A program made the position numbers and the translations under genes. Shown here one piece after another: positions 33,497 to 41,809 of a DNA stretch of 64,000 bases; positions within the stretch are counted from its first letter, which is position 1; the number at the start of each line of letters is the position of its first letter. The stretch comes from RBG-16-57-9 sp964462185 (GTDB taxonomy: Archaea; Thermoproteota; Bathyarchaeia; TCS64). The notes beneath the pieces were generated by a model that saw only the letters and a program-made list of their open reading frames with translations, was not told the DNA's origin and did not search any database. The DNA is taken from the NCBI GenBank assembly GCA_964462185.1, contig CAYWWV010000004.1:15908-79907 (forward strand), read 5' to 3'.

Positions 33497-33506
33497 GGTG
33501 GTTGTG

Positions 33507-33962
33507 GTGTTCGCATTGGATGAGATCGATAAAAAAATACTTGTGGAGCTTCTCACCAACTCCAACAGGAGCAACAGGGAGATAGCTCGTGCTATCAATG
33601 TCTCGGCTGCGACGGTGATTAACCGTATCCAGAGGCTGGAGTCGGCGGGTGTGATAAAGGACTACACTGTTATGTTGGATTATGAGAGGCTTGGCTTCGA
33701 GCTCACGGTGATTATGGAGGTTACTGTGAGTAAGGGGAAGCTCTTGGAGGTCCAGGAGGAGATCGCCAAGCTGCCCTACGTCTGTGGGGTCTACGATGTT
33801 ACGGGGGAGATAGATAGCATAGTCATAGCCAAGTTTAGGAACAGGCGGGAGTTGAGCGAGTTCCCTAAAGCCCTTTTGGCCATGGAGAACGTTGAGCGGA
33901 CCAACACCCATGTGGTTTTAAACACGATAAAAGAGGATTTTAGGATGGTTAGGAACCTCTAG
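33507..33962 (+). CDS. Lrp/AsnC-family regulator, divergent from glnA
   Basis: About 151 residues from GTG 33507 (MFALDEIDKKILVELL). The N-terminal helix-turn-helix (SNREIARAINVSAATVINRI) is followed by an Asp-rich RAM ligand-binding domain (YDVTGEIDSIVIAKFRNRREL). Members respond to amino acids. AGGTGG lies 5 nt before the start. It is divergent from glutamine synthetase across three symmetric elements, so glnA and its own gene are probable targets. Its last 4 bp overlap the D-aminoacylase gene. Confidence 0.9.
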   Translation: MFALDEIDKKILVELLTNSNRSNREIARAINVSAATVINRIQRLESAGVIKDYTVMLDYERLGFELTVIMEVTVSKGKLLEVQEEIAKLPYVCGVYDVTGEIDSIVIAKFRNRRELSEFPKALLAMENVERTNTHVVLNTIKEDFRMVRNL

Positions 33963-35298
33963 TTTCTTCTCAACACCTTGCCTGGTAGTCTTCCTGTGTG
34001 TTCCCCGTTTTGGACCACGATTTCTCCGTTTACCAGTACGTAGTGGATGCCTTGGGGGTATTGGTGGGGGTTTTGGAAGGTTGCTTTGTCTTTGACGGTT
34101 TCAGGGTTGAAGACCACCAGGTCGGCCTTGAATCCGGGGTGTATGAGGCCCCTGTCTTTTAGGCCTACTTTCCTGGCTGGGGCCCAGGTCATCTTGCGGA
34201 CGGCTTCTTGTAGGGGTATTATTTTCTCGTCTCTGGCGTAGTGTCCCAGCACCCTGGGGAAGGTGCCGTAGTACCTGGGGTGGGGGACGAAGTCCCTCCA
34301 AACCCCTTCAGGGCATATGGCTGAGCCGTCGCTGCCCACCATGCCGTGGGGAGACTTCATGACTCTTCTCACGTCTTCCTCGTTCATGCCGAACATGACG
34401 CTGGGGACTTGGGCCTCCTCCTGGAGGAGGAGTTCGAAGACGGCGTCTAGGGGTTCTTTTCCCATCTCTTGGGCTATTTCTTGGATGGTTTTCCCGTTGA
34501 ATTGGGGGTTGTTCTTGGCTTTGGCCACCATGATCTTGTCCCACCCGTAGTTTAGTCTGAGTTCCTGGGCCATCTTGGCTCGGGCCTCTGGGTCTTGGAG
34601 GTGTTTGAGGAGTTGTTCTGCCCCGCCCTCCATGCTCCAGTGGGGGAGTAGGGCTGTGAGGTTGGTGCTGCTGGCGATGTAGGGGTATTGGTCGAAGGTG
34701 ACGTCGACTCCCAGGGCTCTGAACTTCTCCACCAGGGCCAGGCTCTCCTTGGTCTTACCCCAGTTGGCGGGGCCGCTGGCCTTGAAGTGGGCTATCTGCA
34801 CCCTGACGCCTGCCTCCATGCCTATGGTGCAGGCCTCCTCCACCGCCTCCAGAAGGGTCTCCGCCTCGCCCCTGATGTGGGTGAAGTAGGTTGCATTGTA
34901 CTCGGAGACGACTTTGCAAAGCTCGATGATCTCGGGTGTCTTGCCGTAGACGCTGGGGGGGTATATTAGGCCGGTGCTCATACCCCAGGCCCCCTCTTCC
35001 AGGGCCTGCCGCACCAGGCTCTTCATCTCCTCCAACTCGTCCTGGGTGGGCTCCCGGTTGTCGAACCCCATGACGTTTTGTCGCACGGTTCCGTGGCCCA
35101 CGACGGGGGCGACGTTGACTGCCACGCCCTGGGATTCGAGTTTCCTCATGTAGCTGTCCATGGTGTCCCAGTCGAATTGGAAGTCTTCTGGGACCAGGCT
35201 TCGGCTGTAGGTGTCCCTGTAGGCCCGTACCTTCTCATTCATGGGTGCGGCCGAGTTGCCGCATTGGCCGACCACCTCGGTGGTGACGCCTTGCCTAA
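33959..35298 (-). CDS. N-acyl-D-amino-acid deacylase (D-aminoacylase), 5' end in gap
   Basis: About 446 residues are visible and the frame enters the N-run at 35299, reading RQGVTTEVVGQCGNSAAP, the conserved early core. Roughly 90 N-terminal residues, including the first HxH metal motif, are missing. Other motifs: GMSTGLIYPPSVYGKTPE, THIRGEAETLLEAV, VQIAHFKASGPANWGK, MVGSDGSA (the catalytic Asp region), HPGFKADLVVFNPETV. It releases D-amino acids from N-acyl-D-amino acids. With alanine racemase elsewhere in the window it suggests use of D-amino acids. Confidence 0.92.
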
Positions 35299-35398
35299 NN
35301 NNNNNNNNNNNNNNNNNNNNNNNNNNNNNNNNNNNNNNNNNNNNNNNNNNNNNNNNNNNNNNNNNNNNNNNNNNNNNNNNNNNNNNNNNNNNNNNNNN
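35299..35398. other. Assembly gap (100 N)
   Basis: One hundred Ns, a conventional placeholder length. At least 270 bp of D-aminoacylase coding sequence plus the rest of another gene must be missing, so the true gap is larger. Confidence 0.99.
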
Positions 35399-35514
35399 AC
35401 TAGGCCTGGGACGGCCCCGCTCTCCCTGGGGGACAGCTCCCTGCAGAGGATCTCCCCCTTCTGTAGTCTTCGGAGGAGCCGTTTCTCTATGGGGGTGAGG
35501 TTTACCTGTGACAC
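35399..35514 (-). CDS. N-terminal fragment of an unidentified protein, cut by the gap
   Basis: Starts at 35514 and encodes SQVNLTPIEKRLLRRLQKGE and ILCRELSPRESGAVPGL before the Ns. The opening could be a winged-helix. It does not match the N-terminus of D-aminoacylase, so a second gene lies in the gap. Confidence 0.35.
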
Positions 35515-35589
35515 GGTTAATATTTGGTTTAGTGTTGAAAAATGGTTTGGTTCTCGCCGTGATGGGGGTTTAGCCCGTGTGAATGGGGG

Positions 35590-35606
35590 GACCCCCCCTC
35601 CCCCCC
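35590..35606 (-). repeat. G-rich motif G7-A-G7-TC, copy 2
   Basis: On the minus strand these 17 bases equal 13430-13446. Here a preceding run of six G on the plus strand also makes a GGGGGG/CCCCCC hairpin possible. The motif lies about 90 bp beyond the end of the por operon. Confidence 0.5.
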
Positions 35607-35694
35607 TACTGGGCTTGGGAAAAACGGGGTTTCACGGTGTTTAGGCCTGAAAAAAGGCTGGGATTGGATCAAAAAATGGCTGGTTTTCACCGGG

Positions 35695-37794
35695 TTAGTA
35701 CCAGGGGAGTTTCCCCTGCTGCTCAAGCCTGAGGTAGGTCTCCCAGTCCTCGTTGATGTGGTTCTGGATGATCTCCAGGAGCTCCTCGTCTATGTGTCTG
35801 AACCTTCTCTGGGGTTCCAGGTATTCCTTCACAGGCTTGAGCTCGCGGGGCTTGACGGTTAGCTTGAACTCCCCGTGGTCTATCTCCACCAGGGGCCAAG
35901 CCCCTGTTTGGACGGCCAGCCTCCCCACCTCCACCGTCTTGGCTGGGTCGAAGTACCATCCTGTGGGGCAGGGTTGGTGGACCTCGATGTATGCCAAACC
36001 CTCGCCCCTCCTGGTGACCTCTGCGGCCTTCTGGATCTTTCGTTTGAAGTCGGGTATGTATGCCAGGCTTGCTGAGGCTATGTAGGGTATCCGGTGGGCA
36101 GCCATGATCATCAACATGTTTTTGCGTCGCTGGGGCTTGCCCTTCCACAGGCTTCCAACGGGTGTGGTGGTTGTGGCCGCGAATTGGGGGGTGCTCCCGC
36201 TTCGCTGTATGCCGGTGTTCATGTAGGCCTCGTTGTTGTAGCACAGCCAGATTATGGACTCACCCCTCTCGGCGGCCCCGCTCAGGCTTTGGAGGCCTAT
36301 GTCGTAGGTGCCGCCGTCGCCTGAGTAGCTGGTGACGTAGACCTTGTCGGCCTTGCCCTTGGCCTTGTAGGCCCTGTAGAACCCTGTTTGGTATGCCGCG
36401 GTGGCTGCGAAGTTGGCCAGGACCCAGGGGACCCTGACCACCTGGCCGTAGTTGACGCCGCTGCAGTTGGGGGGATCGACCACCACGGTGTTCTCCCCCA
36501 GGGTGTTTAGGAGGGTTCTCACGATGATGCTGGCTCCGCAGCCGGCGCACCCGTCGCTCCCCGGGTAGAGGCATCCATCGTGCTCCACCTCAACTGGGGG
36601 GGCCATGGGCCTAGTCTTGTGGACTACGTACTCCACCTCCTTCTCCAGCTTTTTGCCCTTGTTGGCCAAGATGTTCCTCCCTGCGGCCGCCAAGTCATCG
36701 ATGGGTATGTCCTCCCCGCCCAGCCCCATGATGAAGTTTTTGACGGGGACCCTCACGCCTGTGTTGTATAGGGCCGACTTCAGGTCTTGGAAGGCCATGC
36801 CTCCCTGGGTCCCGTGCATGACGACCCTGTCCACCACGCCGATGCTCTCCACGTCGGCTGCCGCCTCCACCAAGGCCTCCTTGGGGAAGGGCCTCATGTA
36901 CCTGAGCTTCAACAGCCCAATCTTCTCCCCCTCGCCCCTGAGGCGGTCAACGGCCCTCCTGGCCGCCGTGGTCATGCTACCCATGGTCACCAGGAGGCTT
37001 TCGGCGTCCTCGCAGCGATACTTCTCCACCAGGCCCCCGTAGCTCCTGCCAAAGGTCTTGCCAAAGCTCTGGTCCACCTCCTGGATCACCTTCTTAGCCC
37101 CGTTTAGAAGCTCCTCATACTCCCTCCTCATGGGGGTGTGCAACTCCGGTGGGAGGGATGCTGTGGGGTAGGTCTTGCTTATGGTGGGGTCCACAGGGTG
37201 GGGCGCCTTGTAGGGGGGCAGCCATGCGTCCACCTCCTCCTGGCTTGGGAGGAAGACCCTTTCCTGGCTGTAGCTCAGGTAGAAGCCGTCGAGGCTCAAC
37301 ATGACTGGGAGTAGGACTCGGTGGTCCTCGGCTATCTTGTAGTTCATTAACACCATGTCGAGGCACTCTTGGTTGGACTCCACGAAGTTGACTATCCAGC
37401 CCAGGTTCATCTCGGGCATGATGTCGCTGTAGTCGGGCCCCAAACTCCAGTACCAGCCCAGGGTTCTATCAGCCACAGCCATAAGCAAAGGCGTCCGGTA
37501 GTTGACCGCCTGGGCCACCACCTCATGCATATAGGCCAAACCCTGGCTGCAGGTGGCGGTGAAGGTTCTGGCTCCAGCCATGGAGGCCCCCACGGCTACC
37601 GCCATGCAGCTGTGCTCGCCCTCGGTGTGGATGAACTCGGCGTCCAGCTCACCGTTAGCCACGAACTCGCTTATGTATTCGATGATGGTTGTCTGGGGGG
37701 TGATGGGGAAGGCGGGAACCACCTCGGTGCGGGCCAGCCGAACCCCGTGGGCTATGGCCTTGTTCCCAGGCATAACGTCGAACTCTTGCGGCAT
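35695..37794 (-). CDS. 2-oxoacid:ferredoxin oxidoreductase, fused alpha and beta subunits
   Basis: 699 residues. Residues 1-390 are the alpha subunit (PAFPITPQTTIIEYISEF, THTEGEHSCMAVAVGAS-type core, YMRPFPKEAL); a linker leads at about 415 into the beta subunit with its cluster cysteines (SDGCAGCGASI), the TPP motif SYSGDGGTYDIGLQSL to NNEAYMNTGIQRSGSTP, and PCPTGWYFDP. The enzyme decarboxylates pyruvate or a branched 2-oxoacid to the acyl-CoA with ferredoxin reduction. These subunits are usually separate. Operon porG-porD-por(AB) with 1-4 bp overlaps. The divergent aminotransferase would supply the 2-oxoacid. Pyruvate against 2-ketoisovalerate cannot be decided here. Confidence 0.93.
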   Translation of the reverse strand: MPQEFDVMPGNKAIAHGVRLARTEVVPAFPITPQTTIIEYISEFVANGELDAEFIHTEGEHSCMAVAVGASMAGARTFTATCSQGLAYMHEVVAQAVNYRTPLLMAVADRTLGWYWSLGPDYSDIMPEMNLGWIVNFVESNQECLDMVLMNYKIAEDHRVLLPVMLSLDGFYLSYSQERVFLPSQEEVDAWLPPYKAPHPVDPTISKTYPTASLPPELHTPMRREYEELLNGAKKVIQEVDQSFGKTFGRSYGGLVEKYRCEDAESLLVTMGSMTTAARRAVDRLRGEGEKIGLLKLRYMRPFPKEALVEAAADVESIGVVDRVVMHGTQGGMAFQDLKSALYNTGVRVPVKNFIMGLGGEDIPIDDLAAAGRNILANKGKKLEKEVEYVVHKTRPMAPPVEVEHDGCLYPGSDGCAGCGASIIVRTLLNTLGENTVVVDPPNCSGVNYGQVVRVPWVLANFAATAAYQTGFYRAYKAKGKADKVYVTSYSGDGGTYDIGLQSLSGAAERGESIIWLCYNNEAYMNTGIQRSGSTPQFAATTTTPVGSLWKGKPQRRKNMLMIMAAHRIPYIASASLAYIPDFKRKIQKAAEVTRRGEGLAYIEVHQPCPTGWYFDPAKTVEVGRLAVQTGAWPLVEIDHGEFKLTVKPRELKPVKEYLEPQRRFRHIDEELLEIIQNHINEDWETYLRLEQQGKLPWY

Positions 37795-38075
37795 TATTCT
37801 CCCTCCCTCACCATCTCAATGGCCTTGGATGGGCACTCGTTGGCACATATCCCACAGCCCTTGCAAAACCTGTAGTCGATGCTGGCTTTTCCACCCTCGC
37901 CCCGTTTAATGGCTTCCTCCGGGCAGTAGGATATGCACAGCCCACAGGCCACACACTTCTCAAGGTCCACAACCGGCTTGAAGACACGCCAGTTAGCCAC
38001 ATACTTACCACCTCTACTAGTGAGGTCCGCCACGGCGAACCCACGAATCCCGGTGACATCCTCCGACAACCTCAA
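37794..38075 (-). CDS. porD: 2-oxoacid:ferredoxin oxidoreductase delta subunit (2x 4Fe-4S)
   Basis: 93 residues with two ferredoxin motifs, CVACGLCISYCP and CKGCGICANECP, each followed by the usual Pro. It passes electrons from the TPP-bound intermediate to external ferredoxin. Shares 1 bp with the fused alpha-beta gene and 4 bp with porG. Confidence 0.95.
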   Translation of the reverse strand: MRLSEDVTGIRGFAVADLTSRGGKYVANWRVFKPVVDLEKCVACGLCISYCPEEAIKRGEGGKASIDYRFCKGCGICANECPSKAIEMVREGE

Positions 38076-38653
38076 CTCTCCTCCTTATACTCCTCAAACC
38101 TAACCTGCTCGAACCCGGCGCGAACAGCCTCCTTGTTGGGCCCAGCCAACCGATCTGGGAACCTCTTCTCCACAGCCTTGTAGAGGCTCTCCAGCCCCAG
38201 CAGACCCGTGGCCTTGGCGAAGGCCCCCAACATGACCGTGTTGGGAATGGGCCTGCCAATCTTCTCCACGGCGATGGAGGTGGCGTCCACGGTGGCCATC
38301 CTCCTCAGATTCACCTTGAAGAACTCCAAGGCCTCCCCAGGCTCCCTGGGAGTGTTCCAAACCACCACTCCCCCCTCCCTCAAACCCTGGGTCACGTCCA
38401 TCTGCTCCGGCATCACGGGGTCCAAAACCAAGAGGTATTCAGGGTAATAGATCATGGACCTTGTCGCCTCGCTCTCATCCCCGATCTGGGCGAAGGCCAG
38501 GACGGGGGCACCCCTACGGGCGCTCCCATACATGGGGAAGGCCCTGCAGAACTTCCCCTCGTAGCTGGCGGCGATGGCTATCAACTCGCCGCAGGCAACC
38601 ACGCCCTGGCCGCCCATACCGTGGAGCCTAATCTCTTCAACCAATCTCCACAC
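38072..38653 (-). CDS. porG: 2-oxoacid:ferredoxin oxidoreductase gamma subunit
   Basis: 193 residues of the POR/KOR gamma family: EIRLHGMGGQGVVACGELIA opens the sequence, then FPMYGSARRGAPVLAFAQIG and PNTVMLGAFAKATGLL. First gene of the operon. A GGAATAAATGG promoter element lies about 45-55 nt upstream, with a palindrome at 38713-38728 behind it. Confidence 0.95.
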   Translation of the reverse strand: MWRLVEEIRLHGMGGQGVVACGELIAIAASYEGKFCRAFPMYGSARRGAPVLAFAQIGDESEATRSMIYYPEYLLVLDPVMPEQMDVTQGLREGGVVVWNTPREPGEALEFFKVNLRRMATVDATSIAVEKIGRPIPNTVMLGAFAKATGLLGLESLYKAVEKRFPDRLAGPNKEAVRAGFEQVRFEEYKEES

Positions 38654-38712
38654 CTACCACAGCCCCAGGGGGCTCTAGCCGCCCCAAGGCACAAGAATCC
38701 ATTTATTCCAAT

Positions 38713-38728
38713 AGTAATAACCATTACT
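38713..38728. promoter_or_regulatory. Short palindrome upstream of the por operon
   Basis: AGTAAT and ATTACT (6-bp arms, 4-nt spacer) lie just upstream of the porG TATA candidate within the 277-bp por/aminotransferase intergenic region. The rest of that region shows no gene. A CA-rich tract and TTTTTTAT near 38885 precede the aminotransferase. Confidence 0.35.
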
Positions 38729-38930
38729 GATCCCCCCCCAAGAACCAGTATATACAATATAAACAACAACCCCACCCCCATTCACAGAAACCCAAAGGAC
38801 CTCCCAAGGAAAAGCACCGAGTATGTGGCCAAATGCAGCCGGGTGGTCGCAGCCTACAGAAACCCTGGTTAGCGCCCCCATCCCCTTTTTTATCTGCCCA
38901 AAGGTGAAATACCTCTACGGGAACTACTAA

Positions 38931-40160
38931 GTGGTTAAATTGGACACGGGGAGATTCTACTCTAAGCTGGGCGCCTCCTACCAGCCAGGCGTGCTCACCA
39001 AGGTGGTGCTGGCAGCCGAGGAGTTCAAACGCCAGGGCAAGAAGATCATCGGCCTAACAGGGGGGATGTACGACGAGGAGAGCTTCCCCTGGAGGGAGGT
39101 CAAAGAGATTTTCTCGGAGGCCCCGGAGGAGGACTGGAGGGTGATGCTCCAATACGGCGGCACCAGGGGATACCAGCCCCTCAGGGAGGAGCTCAGCAAG
39201 TGGATGAAAACACACGGGATAGAGGTGGACCCTTACAAGGAGTTGCTGATAACCACGGGTAGCCAGGAGGCCCTGGACCTGGCCTCACGCATATTCCTAG
39301 ACCCAGGCGACGTGGTCCTGGTGGGCTCACCCACCTACCTCTCAGCCCTATCGGCCTTCAAGGCCAGGGAACCCGACATAAGGGTGGTGAGGCTGGACGA
39401 CGACGGCATGGTCCCCCAGGACCTGAGGAGGGTGGTCAGGGAGGTGGAGGGGGAGGGGAAGATGGTGAAGCTCCTCTACGTGATCCCCAGCTTCCAGAAC
39501 CCCACCAGCACCATGCTCCCCATGGAGAGGCGCCGGGAGATACTGGAGATCGCCGGGGAACACGACTTCCTCATCTTGGAGGACAACCCCTACGGGTACA
39601 TCTGCTTTGAGGGGGAGATGCCCACACCCCTGAAGGGATTGGACGAGGAGAAGAGGGTGCTATACACCAGCACCTTCAGCAAGATCGTCAGCCCCGGGAT
39701 GAGAATCGGCTGGCTGTGCGCCCACCAAGAGTTCATAATGAAGATGGCTGAGGCCAAGAGCACCACCATCATCAGCAACTCCCTCCCAAGCCAATACGCA
39801 GCCTCCAAGCTCTTCCAACGGGGAGTGGTGGACAAGCAGATAGAAAAGATGAGACGGGTTTACAGGAAGAAACGCGACGTCATGCTGGAGGCCTTGGAGA
39901 GATACTTCCCACCCCAGGCCAGGTGGAACACCCCCAAGGGCGGCCTCTTCCTCTGGGTAGAGTTCCCACCCCACCTAAACATGACCGAGCTCCTCATGGA
40001 AGCCGTGGAGAGGGGAGTAGCCTACATCCCTGGAAGCAACTTCTTCACCACCGAGACCCACCACCACATAAGGCTGAACTACAGCCACCCCAGCACCGAG
40101 GACATCGTGGAGGGGATAAAGATCCTGGGGGAGCTGGTCTCCGAGAAGCTATCACCCTAA
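38931..40160 (+). CDS. PLP-dependent class I aminotransferase (LysN/AAT-like)
   Basis: 409 residues. PLP-lysine in STFSKIVSPGMRIGW; other motifs LQYGGTRGYQPLREEL, LITTGSQEALDLASR, VIPSFQNPTSTMLP and EDNPYGYICF. These match the 2-aminoadipate/multi-substrate aminotransferase group, which acts on aromatic, branched or aminoadipate substrates. It is divergent from the por operon, a pairing that fits amino-acid oxidation: transamination, then oxidative decarboxylation. The start is GTG 38931. Confidence 0.92.
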   Translation: MVKLDTGRFYSKLGASYQPGVLTKVVLAAEEFKRQGKKIIGLTGGMYDEESFPWREVKEIFSEAPEEDWRVMLQYGGTRGYQPLREELSKWMKTHGIEVDPYKELLITTGSQEALDLASRIFLDPGDVVLVGSPTYLSALSAFKAREPDIRVVRLDDDGMVPQDLRRVVREVEGEGKMVKLLYVIPSFQNPTSTMLPMERRREILEIAGEHDFLILEDNPYGYICFEGEMPTPLKGLDEEKRVLYTSTFSKIVSPGMRIGWLCAHQEFIMKMAEAKSTTIISNSLPSQYAASKLFQRGVVDKQIEKMRRVYRKKRDVMLEALERYFPPQARWNTPKGGLFLWVEFPPHLNMTELLMEAVERGVAYIPGSNFFTTETHHHIRLNYSHPSTEDIVEGIKILGELVSEKLSP

Positions 40161-40226
40161 CCCCTCCCCCAAATATAGAACAGCGTTTAACAACCCCTTT
40201 AACCCCGCAAAACAGGATACCCCGAA

Positions 40227-40514
40227 TTGGCTAAAGAAGGTCTGAGTTTCAGGAAGATTGTGGAGCTCCTATCAGCCCTAGAAGAGGAAGACCACTCCAA
40301 CGGCCACCTAGAGGTCCCTGGCTGGACCGGGGAAGCCGCCGAGAAGGGAATAACAACCCTGGTGGAACAAGGATACGTGCACAAGGGGGAGGCGGGGGAG
40401 GGCCGACCCCACTACAAGCTCACCCCCAAGGGTAGAAACGTCCTGCAATACATTAAGCGCTTTGAACCCCTGGTGAACCCCCTGGACCCTGGGCCTGGCC
40501 TAGGCCATCAATAA
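40227..40514 (+). CDS. Small winged-helix protein
   Basis: 95 residues. FRKIVELLSALEEEDHSNGH, EKGITTLVEQGYVHKGEAGE and the wing GRPHYKLTPKGRNVLQYIKR fit a PadR/MarR-like winged helix. It has no ligand domain. The TTG 40227 start follows a short A/T-rich stretch. It may regulate the adjacent aminotransferase, but there is no direct sign. Confidence 0.6.
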   Translation: MAKEGLSFRKIVELLSALEEEDHSNGHLEVPGWTGEAAEKGITTLVEQGYVHKGEAGEGRPHYKLTPKGRNVLQYIKRFEPLVNPLDPGPGLGHQ

Positions 40515-40543
40515 ACCTAATACTGCCTCCCACCATAGCTTCA

Positions 40544-40786
40544 ATGACCGCCTTGGCCCAACCGCCTCGACTCTCAGAGAAGGAGATGGAGTTCCTCAGG
40601 ATGGTAGCTAGCTCTAGCCATAGGCAGGTGAGCCAGGAATCCCTGAAAAGGAGGCTACTGGAACAGGGGGTGTTGACCGAGGACGAGTTCAAGGAGGTCA
40701 AGAAGAGGCTTCTCTTCTCAGGTATAATTGGAATAGTCTACGGGAACATCACCCTGGAACGCGACCTCAACGAGTTGGAGCTCTAA
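40544..40786 (+). CDS. Small helical protein, unknown
   Basis: 80 residues, charged: LSEKEMEFLRMVASSSHRQV, then LTEDEFKEVKKRLLFSGIIG and a beta-like IVYGNITLERDLNELEL end. It could be a minimal HTH. It lies 29 bp after the winged-helix gene in the same direction and overlaps the convergent Lrp gene by 20 bp. Confidence 0.5.
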   Translation: MTALAQPPRLSEKEMEFLRMVASSSHRQVSQESLKRRLLEQGVLTEDEFKEVKKRLLFSGIIGIVYGNITLERDLNELEL

Positions 40787-41225
40787 CCAAATGGTTGGAG
40801 CCCTCCTTCAGGGTGCTCAACACCACCGAGGTCTTGGTCCTCACCACGTTAGGCAGCTTCAAAACCCTTTCAATGAAATTGCTCAGAGACTGCCTCGAGT
40901 CGAACTTGCCCACCACCAAGATGTCCGCGTCCCCAGTGATGTTATAAACAGCTATAGCCTGGCTCAACCGGGCGATCTCCTCCCCCACCTCCTTAATCAT
41001 CCCCCCCGAAACAATCACCTCGGTCACAGCCGTCAAGACATAGCCCAACTTCTCATAGTCCAAGAGAGTGGTGTACCCCTTGATAATGCCCTGAGCCTCC
41101 ATCTCCTTCAACCTACTGGCAACAGTACCACTGGAGACGCCCAACTTCCGCGCAACCTCCCTGATGCTCTGCCTACTGTCCCGAACAAACTCCTCCAAAA
41201 CCTTCAGCGAGACTTCATCGATCAT
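40767..41225 (-). CDS. Lrp/AsnC-family regulator (second copy)
   Basis: 152 residues from ATG 41225 (MIDEVSLKVLEEFVRDSRQS). HTH: SIREVARKLGVSSGTVASRL; RAM domain: YNITGDADILVVGKFDSRQS. It is a clear paralogue of the protein at 33507 (similar DYEKLGYVLTAVTEVIVSGG against DYERLGFELTVIMEVTVSKG). Its gene has a strong TATA box 30-40 nt upstream and no nearby palindrome like those of glnA, so its targets differ or are elsewhere. Confidence 0.9.
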   Translation of the reverse strand: MIDEVSLKVLEEFVRDSRQSIREVARKLGVSSGTVASRLKEMEAQGIIKGYTTLLDYEKLGYVLTAVTEVIVSGGMIKEVGEEIARLSQAIAVYNITGDADILVVGKFDSRQSLSNFIERVLKLPNVVRTKTSVVLSTLKEGSNHLVRAPTR

Positions 41226-41254
41226 AGGCACTGGGGTTTCAATTGATTCAAGAT

Positions 41255-41265
41255 GTATATAAAAT
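41255..41265 (-). promoter_or_regulatory. TATA box of the second lrp gene
   Basis: TATATAAAAT-type sequence centred about 35 nt before ATG 41225, followed upstream by the palindromic AAAATATTTT. Short or no leader is expected. Confidence 0.5.
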
Positions 41266-41316
41266 ATTTTCAAACGATTAAAAACGAGTAGTTTGGATGC
41301 GCGTCTTTTAACGAGT

Positions 41317-41712
41317 TTAGTATTCCACTGGGATGGTTTTCATCAACTCGAATAGCCTCAGGAAGGCCTTGCTGTAGCGGATGATGGAGCTCATGTTCCC
41401 CTTGAAGGGCAGCTGCCTGGTCATCAAAGCGTTTTGGGCGTCCAGCTCCCCCTTGTTCACCTTGACCCAAACATCGTAGGGGCCCTCAAGGGTGTAATCC
41501 GTCTTCTCGCCCTCAGCCAGCTCTCGCACCTCCACCACCTCCCCATCCTCAAACCTCATGTAGATGGGGGCAAGGTCGGGCTTGTCGGCCACCTTGAAGG
41601 TGAAGGTGGCGTTGAACCCCTTGGTCTTGATTCTGAACTCCTCGTCTCCGTTGGCTATCTCCTTACACTTCAGCCAGTAGTCCAAACTTAGGAACTTAAC
41701 CAAGCTTTTCAC
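41317..41712 (-). CDS. SCP-2 sterol-transfer-like domain protein
   Basis: About 131 residues from GTG 41712 (AAGGA 4 nt upstream). FRIKTKGFNATFTFKVADKP, IYMRFEDGEVVEVRELAEGE and the YTLEGPYDVWVKVNKGELDA block followed by GNMSSIIRYSKAFLRLF match SCP-2 lipid-binding domains. Archaeal members are uncharacterised; a role in carrying hydrophobic molecules is inferred. Longer starts would overlap the divergent guaA. Confidence 0.8.
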   Translation of the reverse strand: MKSLVKFLSLDYWLKCKEIANGDEEFRIKTKGFNATFTFKVADKPDLAPIYMRFEDGEVVEVRELAEGEKTDYTLEGPYDVWVKVNKGELDAQNALMTRQLPFKGNMSSIIRYSKAFLRLFELMKTIPVEY

Positions 41713-41809
41713 CTTTCCTTGGATAGATTGGGAAATAGGAATAAAACCCTTACCCTCCCAACCATGGGTATATGAAAAGAAATAAAGCACCCACTCTCGA
41801 TTGAATCGT

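Noticed and set aside
38581..38881. Possible small membrane protein in the por/aminotransferase gap (minus strand)
   Set aside because: The frames overlap porG or the promoter and have no ribosome-binding site; hydrophobicity comes from the base composition.
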